A DNA stretch of 64,000 nt, taken from positions 3,634,001-3,698,000 of the forward strand of contig NZ_CP019509.1 in NCBI RefSeq assembly GCF_002002905.1, read 5' to 3'. Made by a program: the position numbers and the translations under genes. Origin of the DNA: Aquaspirillum sp. LM1. GTDB lineage: Bacteria > Pseudomonadota > Gammaproteobacteria > Burkholderiales > Aquaspirillaceae. Of the stretch, positions 1 through 8,300 are shown one piece after another (position 1 is the first letter of the stretch; the number at the start of each line of letters is the position of its first letter). The notes under the pieces were generated by a model, which searched no databases, was not told the DNA's origin, and was given only the letters and a program-made list of their open reading frames with translations.

Positions 1-138
1 CAATAAGCGCTTTGGCCCGCTTGATCCGGCCATTCTGGCCCGCTTGCCACTGGCCAGCACCGCCCAGCTGGATGACTGGTTTCAGCGCGCGCTGGATGCT
101 GCCAGCCTGGCCGAGGTGTTTGACCTGCACTGAGCGCC
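1..138 (+). repeat. Direct repeat of the Rpn gene 3' end (partner at 1059-1196)
   Basis: Positions 1-138 and 1059-1196 align without gaps and differ at only a handful of positions, most of them third codon positions. The similarity covers the coding tail and the five bases after the stop codon, then breaks. This is the mark of a tandem gene duplication. Confidence 0.9.
2..133 (+). CDS. Rpn-family nuclease, C-terminal end (truncated by window edge)
   Basis: Only the last 43 residues are inside the window, ending at TGA 131-133. They are nearly identical to the C-terminus of the next gene, so this is the tail of a tandem paralogue of the Rpn (recombination-promoting nuclease/transposase-like, PD-(D/E)XK) family. 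The catalytic N-terminal domain lies outside the window, so whether this copy is intact cannot be judged. The 53-bp gap to the next start is short, and the two copies could be cotranscribed. Confidence 0.8.
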   Translation, partial: NKRFGPLDPAILARLPLASTAQLDDWFQRALDAASLAEVFDLH

Positions 139-186
139 AGCGACTTATCTGGATGCTATATCAGCGCCTGCACGTTATGATACCCC

Positions 187-1191
187 ATGGCACATCTGCA
201 CGATACCGGCTACAAGTTCCTGTTTTCACACGCCGACCTGGTGCGTGAGCTGCTGGAAACCTTCGCTCCACCAGGCCTGGCCCCCTTGCTGGACTACGCC
301 ACCCTGCGCCGCGAAACCGGCAGTTTTATCACCCCGGCCATGAAACAGCGTGAAGACGATATTGTCTGGTCGGTCGAGCTGAGCGGCCAGCGCATCTATC
401 TGTATCTGCTGCTGGAGTTTCAATCCTCGGTGGACCGGGGCATGCCGGTGCGGATCATGCAATATGTGTCGGCCTTGTATGACCATCTGGTGCGCAGCAA
501 AACCGTTGACCTGGCCCAGGGTTTGCCGCCCGTGCTGCCGATTGTGTTGTATAACGGCGACGCCCGCTGGAAGCACAGCCCGGAAGTGTTCGACCTGATC
601 CAGCCGCACCCCACGGTACTGAGCGAATTCCAGCCACGGCTGAAGTTCTGGCTGCTGGACGAAGGCCGTTTCAGCGCCAACTATCTGGAAGGCTTGCAAG
701 GCGTGGTGGCGGCCATTTTCCGGATGGAACACCCGAACGACACCGAAGAAACCCGACAGGCCATCCGCTATTTTGGCCAGATGGTGGCCGATTCACCGTT
801 CAGGGCAAGTATTGGCCGGGCCGCGATGGAATGGCTGCACTACCGCCTGAGCCATAAAATGCCAGGCCTGGATGTCCCTGATATCGACCAACTGCTGAAA
901 GGAACCGACATGCTGGAAACCCGCGTGGCCAAATGGCGTAGTGACGCAGTGCTGGAAGGAAAACGGGAAGGGCTTCAGGAAGGGCGAAAAGAAGGACGGC
1001 AGGAGGGCCGACAGGAAGCGGAACACAGCACCCGGCTTCAGCTGTTGCAACTGCTGCTCAACAAGCGCTTTGGCCCGCTCGATCCGGCGATTCTGGCACG
1101 CTTGCCACTGGCCAGCACGGCCCAGTTGGATGACTGGTTTCAGCGCGCGCTGGATGCTGCCAGCCTGGCTGAGGTGTTTGACCTGCACTGA
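187..1191 (+). CDS. Rpn family recombination-promoting nuclease/putative transposase
   Basis: A 334-residue protein of the Rpn/YhgA-like family. These proteins have a PD-(D/E)XK endonuclease fold, and the E. coli members are DNA endonucleases that raise RecA-independent recombination. The N-terminus carries the family opening HDTGYKFLFSH. Acidic residues D57/D58 and E77-F-Q79 fit the metal-binding core. Residues about 255-280 are a charged run of EGxxEG repeats, as often seen before the C-terminal tail. Its last 137 bp match the first 138 bp of the window, showing tandem duplication. A third paralogue lies at 22.2 kb. It converges on the cyclase gene with only 19 bp between stops. Cellular role unknown; nuclease activity is inferred from the family. 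Confidence 0.9.
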   Translation: MAHLHDTGYKFLFSHADLVRELLETFAPPGLAPLLDYATLRRETGSFITPAMKQREDDIVWSVELSGQRIYLYLLLEFQSSVDRGMPVRIMQYVSALYDHLVRSKTVDLAQGLPPVLPIVLYNGDARWKHSPEVFDLIQPHPTVLSEFQPRLKFWLLDEGRFSANYLEGLQGVVAAIFRMEHPNDTEETRQAIRYFGQMVADSPFRASIGRAAMEWLHYRLSHKMPGLDVPDIDQLLKGTDMLETRVAKWRSDAVLEGKREGLQEGRKEGRQEGRQEAEHSTRLQLLQLLLNKRFGPLDPAILARLPLASTAQLDDWFQRALDAASLAEVFDLH

Positions 1192-1210
1192 GCGCCCTCC
1201 GTGCATCTCG

Positions 1211-3052
1211 TTACCCGGCGTGTCCCCGACCTACCGTAAACACCGCCATCATCGACTCGGTACCACGCAGCTGAATGCTGCCCAGCGGAATCAGCGTGTG
1301 CTGGGTGATGCGGCTGGCGGCTTCGCTGCCAATGATGATATCTGCCGGCAGGGTGCGCGCGGCGGATTCCAGCCGTGAGGCAAAGTTGATGCAGTCGCCC
1401 ACGGCGGTATAGCTGCTGCGGAAGGTGGTGCCCAGGTCGCCCACCAGTGCCAGGCCGCTTTCGATGCCGATGCGCACGCGCAATGGCGGCAGCGCCTCGG
1501 CATGGCGTTGCTGGTTGAGCGCAGCCACTGCCTGCAAAATATCCAGTGCCGCTGACACCGCGCTGTCAGCCTGTTCCGGGCAGGGCAGCGGCGCGCCCCA
1601 GAACGCCACCAGGCCATCTCCGGTGTATTTGTCCAGGGTGCCGCTGTGCGCCAGGACGGGCGCGGTCAGCCGTTCGAGAAAGTCCCGGATCAGCCGGGCG
1701 GCGTCGGGCAGCGACAGCGCGGCCATGGTGCGAGTGTAGCTTTCCATGTCGGCTATCAGGATGGTGACTTCGCGCAGGGTGGGGGTCAGGGTGTCGAGCA
1801 TACCCCGGCGCACCAGTTCATTGAGCACCGATGGCGCGACATAGCGGGAAAACGTGCTGAGCAGGCGCTTGTTGCGCTGCTGGGTTTGCCACCATTCAAA
1901 CGGGATGGCGGTGGCCAGTAGCAGCAAATAGGCGCTGAGTGGCGCGCTGATGGACCACTCGGCCCCGCGCTGCACGCCCCACAGCCCGAGCAGCAGCCAG
2001 CTGCCGGTCAGCAACAGCAGTAACAGCACATTGCCCCAGGCGGGCAGGCGCGGCATGGTGAAGACAAACAGCAGCGCGCTGGTCAGCACCCACAGCGCCA
2101 GCAGGCCACGGCCATGCCAGGGGTGCTGGCCACTGCCCTGCTGCACATCCAGCAGCGCCGACAGGCTGGCGGCATGCACCAGCACGCCGGCATTCAGCGG
2201 GGCCAGCGGCGTGCTGACATGGTCGCCCAGGCTCAGCGATGAGGCCCCCACCAGCACATAGCGTCCGCCCAGCAGGGAGGGTTCCACCCGCTGCTGCAGG
2301 ATGTCGGCGGCAGAAATCACCGTATACGCCTGCCATTGGTAGGGGTAGGGAATCCGCCAGGTGGCTTCGTCCAGCTGGGGCAAGCTGGAGGGGCTGCCCG
2401 GCGGCTGGGCGCAATCCAGTACAGTGGCGGCAAACAGCGGATAGTCGCGGCCCTGAAACCGGGTGAGCGGGGCCAGCCGGCGCAGCACGCCGTCGCTGTC
2501 TGGCCGATAGCCAATATTGCCCAGGCAGCGCGCCTGGCTCAGGCCGGCATGGTTGGCAATATAGCCGTGGGCCGCCACAACCTGAGCCGGGTCAGCCCGC
2601 GCCGGCTGGCCGCCGCTCAGTTGCCCTTGCTGCAGCGGCACACTGCGGGCGGTGTAGTCAAAGATTTGCGCCAGGGTGACGGGCGCGTGTTCGGCCAGCA
2701 AGGCCAGCCGGGCGTCGCCGGCGGGGTCGGCGGGCTCGGGAAACAGGATATCCACGCCAATGCCGCGCACCTGGTAGTGGGTGAGCAGAATTTCCAGCAG
2801 GTCGGCAATGCGCTGGCGCGGCCATGGCCACGGTCCGAGCTGCTGCAGGCTGGCTTCGTCGATGTCAATTACCGCCACCCGGTGTTCGGGCTGCTGGCTG
2901 GCGCTGACCTGATGCTGCAGGTCGCGCAGTGCTTCGTCAAACCGGGTCAGCAGTTGCGGGCGCTGCCACTCCACCCAGCCGGCCAGGCAGCAGGCCAGCA
3001 GCACCAGCCCCAGGCGAATGCCAAGCAGTTGGGCCGGGCGGGGCAAGCGCAT
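1211..3052 (-). CDS. CHASE2-domain class III adenylate cyclase
   Basis: A 613-residue membrane-bound cyclase. An N-terminal membrane segment (about 8-26) is followed by an extracytoplasmic CHASE2 sensor (about 30-310), three closely spaced membrane helices (about 325-395) and a cytoplasmic class III cyclase domain (about 420-600). Both metal-binding aspartates are visible (ILIADMESY and YTGDGLVAFWG). The Lys before YTGDG and the Asp in AVGDCINFASRLE are the ATP-selecting type, so cAMP is the expected product. It is last in a long minus-strand gene run, 9 bp after a glycosyltransferase. A Crp-like regulator is encoded three genes upstream, which suggests that the two act together (inference). 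The ligand of the CHASE2 domain is unknown. Confidence 0.88.
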   Translation of the reverse strand: MRLPRPAQLLGIRLGLVLLACCLAGWVEWQRPQLLTRFDEALRDLQHQVSASQQPEHRVAVIDIDEASLQQLGPWPWPRQRIADLLEILLTHYQVRGIGVDILFPEPADPAGDARLALLAEHAPVTLAQIFDYTARSVPLQQGQLSGGQPARADPAQVVAAHGYIANHAGLSQARCLGNIGYRPDSDGVLRRLAPLTRFQGRDYPLFAATVLDCAQPPGSPSSLPQLDEATWRIPYPYQWQAYTVISAADILQQRVEPSLLGGRYVLVGASSLSLGDHVSTPLAPLNAGVLVHAASLSALLDVQQGSGQHPWHGRGLLALWVLTSALLFVFTMPRLPAWGNVLLLLLLTGSWLLLGLWGVQRGAEWSISAPLSAYLLLLATAIPFEWWQTQQRNKRLLSTFSRYVAPSVLNELVRRGMLDTLTPTLREVTILIADMESYTRTMAALSLPDAARLIRDFLERLTAPVLAHSGTLDKYTGDGLVAFWGAPLPCPEQADSAVSAALDILQAVAALNQQRHAEALPPLRVRIGIESGLALVGDLGTTFRSSYTAVGDCINFASRLESAARTLPADIIIGSEAASRITQHTLIPLGSIQLRGTESMMAVFTVGRGHAG

Positions 3053-3061
3053 CGCACGCGA

Positions 3062-4225
3062 TCAGGCCAGGCCGCGCGACTGCAGCACGCGCCGGTATAC
3101 CGCCAGGGTTTCGGCGGCGCATTTTTCCCAGCTGAACGCGGTGGCCTGCACCAGGCCCAGATCTGCCCGGCGGCGGGCTTCGTCGCGGTCGTCGAGCAGG
3201 CGATGCAGCCCTTCGCGCATGGCATCCACGTCGTCTGGTGCCACTTGCACACCGGCGTCGCCCACCACTTCCGGCAGCGAGGTGGTGTTAGACACCAGCA
3301 CCGGTACCCCGGAGGCCATGGCTTCCAGGGGCGGCAGGCCAAAGCCTTCATAACGCGACGGGTAGGCAAATGCCGCTGCGCCGGCATACAACAGCGGCAG
3401 CACGGCGTCGTCCACATAGCCCATGAAGCGCAGTTCGCCCCGGCTGACCAACTGCTGGGCCGACGCCATCAGGCCTTCGGTGCGCCAGCCCGGCATGCCC
3501 ACCACCACCAGCGGATAGCGCTGGCGCACGGCGTCGGGCAGGCCGGCGTAGGCTTCAAACAGGGTGGTGAGGTTTTTGCGCGGCTCCAGCGTGCCCACGC
3601 TGAGCAAATAGCCGCCAGGGTTCAGTGCCAGCTCGGCCAGTGCCGGCTTCAGGCTGTCGGCAGAACGCGGGGCAAACCGGGGGTCGGCGGCCAGCAGGGT
3701 GACGGTAATGCGCGAGTCGTCCACGCCAAAACGCTGCTGCACGGCCCGGCGGGTGGCTTCGGAAATCACAATGATGTGATCGACCCGCTCCACCGCAGGC
3801 GGCAGCTCGCGGTGCATGATGCTGACCCGTTCCTCCGGATGGGTTTCCGGATGGTCAAAACAGGACAGGTCATGCAGGGTGATGACCGTCGGGCCTTCGT
3901 AGGGCAGCGGCAGCAGGTTTGGCTCGTGGTACAGATAGCCCTCGCGCAGGATCCGCCGGCTGGTCCAGGTAAAGCGGGTTTCTTCCACCAGCCGTTTCAG
4001 CTGGCGTGGACGCGGCAGGATTTTGCGCAACAGGCTGTAGCCGGCCTGCAGGGAGCGGGTGGTGTTGGCGGAGGGCAGATGCAGACCGCGTTCGTAGCGC
4101 ATGCCATACGACATCAGCAAGTCGATGTCTGGCTGGCGCACCAGCTCGCTGCACAGCTGGCGGGTGTACTGGCCAATGCCGGTCAGCGGAGACAGCAGGG
4201 GAATACCGTTTACAAGAAGTTTCAT
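3062..4225 (-). CDS. GT4-family glycosyltransferase
   Basis: A 387-residue GT-B fold glycosyltransferase (group 1 / GT4). The start at 4225 is chosen because it gives the typical opening MKLLVNGIPLLSPLTGIGQY and overlaps the upstream stop by four bases (ATGA); the open frame continues further upstream but overlaps the neighbour. The nucleotide-sugar site is visible as AFAYPSRYEGFGLPPLEAMA, and the linker motif as SVGTLEPRKN. It is probably cytoplasmic and adds a sugar, perhaps D-rhamnose or mannose, to the O-polysaccharide made by this locus. The substrate cannot be read from sequence. Confidence 0.9.
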   Translation of the reverse strand: MKLLVNGIPLLSPLTGIGQYTRQLCSELVRQPDIDLLMSYGMRYERGLHLPSANTTRSLQAGYSLLRKILPRPRQLKRLVEETRFTWTSRRILREGYLYHEPNLLPLPYEGPTVITLHDLSCFDHPETHPEERVSIMHRELPPAVERVDHIIVISEATRRAVQQRFGVDDSRITVTLLAADPRFAPRSADSLKPALAELALNPGGYLLSVGTLEPRKNLTTLFEAYAGLPDAVRQRYPLVVVGMPGWRTEGLMASAQQLVSRGELRFMGYVDDAVLPLLYAGAAAFAYPSRYEGFGLPPLEAMASGVPVLVSNTTSLPEVVGDAGVQVAPDDVDAMREGLHRLLDDRDEARRRADLGLVQATAFSWEKCAAETLAVYRRVLQSRGLA

Positions 4226-4518
4226 GCTTGATAGAGCCCTTCCGGGGCCAAACTGATAAAAATCACTGCGGCCAGCAAACCCAGCATATTCCCGAGCATG
4301 TCGTACCAGCAAAACCCGCTGCCATAGCGGGCGTCCCAGATTTCCTTGCCCAGCCCGGCCAGCCACACGGCCAGCAGTGCCCAAGGCATGGGCCAGAGGA
4401 TACACGCACCCTGCATCAGCCAGAAGCTCCACAGCATATGCTGCTGTTTATCTTCTTCGCGCAGCTTGTCTTCCAGATGAGCCCATCCGGCGCGCAGGCG
4501 CGGCCACAGGCCGCTCAC
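4222..4518 (-). CDS. Small membrane protein, YfiM/DUF2279-like
   Basis: A 98-residue protein with an N-terminal charged stretch containing EEDKQQHMLWSF, a hydrophobic segment, GKEIWDARYGSGFCWYDML and a final hydrophobic helix. The pattern DKxxH...GxxKExxD...FxxxDMxxN resembles the DUF2279/YfiM and VanZ-like families, whose function is unknown. It overlaps both neighbours by four bases, so all three genes are probably translationally coupled. Two membrane helices are likely. Family assignment is tentative; that the gene is real is well supported by the overlaps. Confidence 0.7.
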   Translation of the reverse strand: MSGLWPRLRAGWAHLEDKLREEDKQQHMLWSFWLMQGACILWPMPWALLAVWLAGLGKEIWDARYGSGFCWYDMLGNMLGLLAAVIFISLAPEGLYQA

Positions 4519-5327
4519 TGCCCTGCCTGCGCAGACGAAGCAGCTGCCAGGCTGGGGTCTTCGAGGGCCATTTTACGCAATAGCTCGGGTTGGCGAACAA
4601 TCAGACGCCGCATGTCTTTTTCCACTACTTTCTTTTGTAACAACACCTGCAGCGCGCGCGACACGGTTTCCCGGCTGGTGTTCACCATGGCGGCAATGTC
4701 CTGCTGGGTGGGCATGCTGGCAATCACCACCATATTGCCCGGCACCGGCTTGGCCAGCTGGTTGAGCACGGCATACACGCGCTGGAAGGCGTTGGGAATG
4801 CTCAGGATGGCCCGGTTGGCGGCGGCGGCGCGGATGGTGCCGGCCATGCGCGTCATCACCCGTTCGGCCACCAGCGGGTTGGTGTAAATCAGCTGCAGCG
4901 ACTGGGCACGCGGCAAAAATGCCACCAGCGCGGTTTCATTGGCCTGCACCGATGCCGACCGCGGCTGACCGTCAATCACCGCCATTTCACCCACATAGTC
5001 TCCCGGTGCCAGGGTAGCCAGGTGAATTTCCCGGCCATCTTCGGTCACGTCCAGCACATGCAGATGGCCCGATAGCAAAAACACCAGATGCTCGCCGGCG
5101 CTGCCCTTGTGCATCACATACGTGCCTTTTTCCACCGTGCGGAACTGCATGGCCTGGCCCAACTGCTGCAACACCGCCGGGGCCAGCCCGGTCAGCAGCG
5201 GGATATTGTTCAGGTGGATGGTGATGACCTGCTTGACTGCCGCGCTCAACGACGCATCCGCCCCTTCCGTCCCGGCGGGATCGGGAGGAATCGCAGAAAA
5301 GTCGCTGGGCAAGGCAATATCGGTCAT
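4515..5327 (-). CDS. Crp/Fnr family transcriptional regulator
   Basis: A 270-residue protein with an N-terminal cyclic-nucleotide-binding domain (about 40-155) and a C-terminal Crp-type helix-turn-helix (about 195-245, QQDIAAMVNTSRETVSRALQ). The phosphate-binding cassette reads GEMAVIDGQPRSAS, keeping the Glu, Arg and Ser that contact cAMP in Crp, so a cyclic nucleotide ligand is plausible. No Fnr-type cysteine cluster is seen. It lies between the polysaccharide glycosyltransferase fusion (9 bp upstream) and the small membrane protein (4-bp overlap), in the same gene run as an adenylate cyclase. Targets are unknown; local control of the polysaccharide operon is inference. Confidence 0.88.
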   Translation of the reverse strand: MTDIALPSDFSAIPPDPAGTEGADASLSAAVKQVITIHLNNIPLLTGLAPAVLQQLGQAMQFRTVEKGTYVMHKGSAGEHLVFLLSGHLHVLDVTEDGREIHLATLAPGDYVGEMAVIDGQPRSASVQANETALVAFLPRAQSLQLIYTNPLVAERVMTRMAGTIRAAAANRAILSIPNAFQRVYAVLNQLAKPVPGNMVVIASMPTQQDIAAMVNTSRETVSRALQVLLQKKVVEKDMRRLIVRQPELLRKMALEDPSLAAASSAQAGQ

Positions 5328-5336
5328 CGGCCTGGG

Positions 5337-8300
5337 TCACTCGGTTGATCGGACGGGCGGGAGCACGGCATGCAACAACGCCTGGGTGCTGGCTTGCCAG
5401 GTCAGCCACGGCATGGCGCCGGAGCGCGGATGGCTGCCAATCGCGTAGCTGTCCAGCCAGTCGCGCACGGCCTGGGCCAGCGCATCGGGCTGGCTGGCGC
5501 TGAAATAGCTGGCATGCACACCGGCTACTTCGCGGAATACGGCAATGTCGCGGGCCAGAATCGGCAAGTCGTGCTGGGCGGCTTCAATCAGCGGCAGGCC
5601 AAATCCTTCGCATTCCGATGCCGCAATCAGACAATCGGTATGCCGGTAGATTTTTTCAAGATACTCGTCGCTGGTGCTTTCCAGCCAGAGCAGCCGCTGG
5701 CCATATTCGGCGTGCTGGCGCAGGCGCTCGGCCAGCTCGGTGATATTCCAGCCAGCCTTGCCCACCAGCACCAGCCGGCAATCCAGCCCGGCAGCCCACA
5801 GCTGCTCAAACGCCTCCAGCACCAGGGTGTGACCCTTGCGCGGCTCAATCGTGCCCACCATCAAAAAGCTGGTGTGGGCATCCAGGTTGGCCAGCATGCT
5901 GGCAGCGTTATCCGGTAGGCCCGTGCTCGGGCTGGACTGGTCAAGGTCGGCACCCAGATGGAAATGGCCAATTGCCGGCAGCGGCAGTTCAGGATGCTGT
6001 TGCAACAGCCAGTGGCGCACATCCTGCGCCACGGCGTCGGAAATGCACATCAGGCCGTCGGCGTGGCGGGCCAAGCCGCTGAGCCAGTGGGCAAACGCTT
6101 CGCTGATACCGGCCACGGTCAGATGAGGGTAACGCAGCGGAATAATATCGTACACCACGTAATGCACCTGCGCGCCAGCCAGGCGGAAGGCCGCCAGCTG
6201 GCTTTCTACCTCGGGGAAGAGATGCGCGGCCAGATCCAGGCCCAGGAAAATATCCCCGGCGTTGACCCGGATCGGCTGTTCGTCCTGCGGACTTGCACCA
6301 TGCGGGGCAAATTTGTCGGTATAGCGGAAGGGTTCGCCCTGGCTGGCGTACACCGGGCAAACCGCATACCCTGCTGGCGGCGCGCGAAACAGTTCGTTAA
6401 GCACGCTGCGCACCACGCGCTGGATGCCGGTGCGGGCGTCGCGGTGGTATAGCTCTGACACATCCACCAGCAGCTGCTTGCCATGCGCGGCGGCCCAGTC
6501 TGCCTGCCAGGCCTGGCGCGCTGGGGCAATGGCCTGGGCCAGCTGGCGTTCGCCGCGCAGGCTGTGCATCACCGTCAGCAGCCGCGCCGACAGCGTGTCC
6601 CAATCGCGGGCGCGCAGCCACTGGCGCTGACGCTCCACCAGCGCCGTACACACGTCGGCCTGACGGGACAGGGTAAGCACCGCCTGCACAATATCGTCGG
6701 CTTCGTGGCCGTCCATGCGCCAGGTCACATCGGGCAGGTCGGAAAAAATCTCCAGCGGGCTGACCAGCACTGGCTTGAGGGTGGACAGGCCGATGGTGAC
6801 CGCGCCGCTGGCGCTTTCGCGGGTGTATTTGTACGGAAACACCACATAGTCGGCCACACCCAGCAGTTGCTGGCATTCGGTAATGGGCCGGTAGTCGGTG
6901 ATCCAGTGTACCTGCCCGGCCACGCCCAGCGCCTGCGCCTGTTCCTGGCAGTGCTGGATCATCTGTTCGCTGCGCGGGTCGAGCACCGAATTCAGCCCAA
7001 GCAGATGCACGCGGCGGCCACTGGCCTGTTCCAGTGGGCGCACGGTATCCACCAGAGTGTCGATGCCCTTGTGCGGCAGGGCAAAGCCAAAGCAACCCAG
7101 CACCAGTGCGTCGGCAGGAATCCCCAGCGCGGCGCGGGTGGCGGCTTCTGCCGGGTCGGCCAGCGGTTGTACCACGCCCAGGGTGAGCAGCATCACATTG
7201 TTGCTCAGTCCCAGCGCCAGCAGATGGTTCAGGTCTTCCGGCTTGTGCACGATAATGCGGTCCAGCTCGGCCAGTGCCGCCACGCCCTGCGCCGACACCC
7301 GGCATTCGGCCAGCAGCGGCTGGGTGGAGTGCAGCTCGAGCATCACCACCCGGCCCTGACGATGCAGCTGGGCCAGTTGCGCGCAGCAATTGTCCGATAG
7401 CGGGAACAGGCTGGGCTGGTGCTGCACCAGCACCACCTGGGCATTGCCGTGGCCAATTTGTTCCAGCACCAGCGGCACGCTGTCGTTCATCCCCAGCGTC
7501 CAGCACACCTGGGCACCGGCGCTGGCCGCCGGGTCGGTGCGCTCGTCGCAGTAAATGCTGACGGCCACTTCGGGCGGGGCCATGGCGCGCAGCAGCTCCT
7601 GGCTGTACTCGGCAATACCGCAGCGGGTGGCCCATGGGCTGAGCAGCGCCAGACGCAGCGGGCCACTGTGGGCCGGCTGCTGCTCAAGCCAGTCAGCGCT
7701 GGCCAGCAGCGCCTGGGCGGCATTGTCCCAGCGGTAGGTATCGCGCACATGCTGCTGGCCAGCCTGGCGCTGCGTGGTCAGTGCCGGGTCCGCGTCCAGA
7801 ATGCGCTGGCGCAGCTGGCGCAGTTTGGCGGCCAAATCCACCGGATCAGGCTCCAGCCAGCAGGCGTCGCTGGCGCGCAGGTGGCTGCGCGAGGCGGCAA
7901 AGCGGAAATTCACCAGGGTGGCGGTGTCATGGCAGCAGAAATCCGCCTGGGCACTGTGGCCGGTGGTGATGACTGGCAGCCCCATGGCCAGCGCTTCCGC
8001 CGCCGGTAGGTTAAAGCCTTCGCCCCGGGTGGGCAGTACCATGGCGTGGGCGCTGCGGTAGAGCGCCAGCATGCCGGCGTCGTCCAGCGGCGCTTCGTCG
8101 ATGATCACCCGCGCCGACATGTCGCGCCCGGCGGTCAGCGCCGCCAGTTGGGCGTGAATCTGGTTATGCGGGTTGGGGAAGGTCTTGATGTACAGCTCGA
8201 CTGCATCGTCGGCGCTGAAGGCGTCCAGGTAGGCGGCCAGCAGCACATCCACGCCCTTGCGCTCAAACGCCGACGACACATGCAAGAATCGCAGCGGCTG

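Noticed and set aside
2336-4231. A 631-codon plus-strand open frame.
   Set aside because: It lies antisense to the cyclase and glycosyltransferase genes, whose catalytic motifs are intact, and has no recognisable domain or start signal.
4225-4432. A longer start for the glycosyltransferase at 4432.
   Set aside because: The extra N-terminus is antisense-like, overlaps the 98-residue gene almost fully, and the family start with an ATGA overlap exists at 4225.
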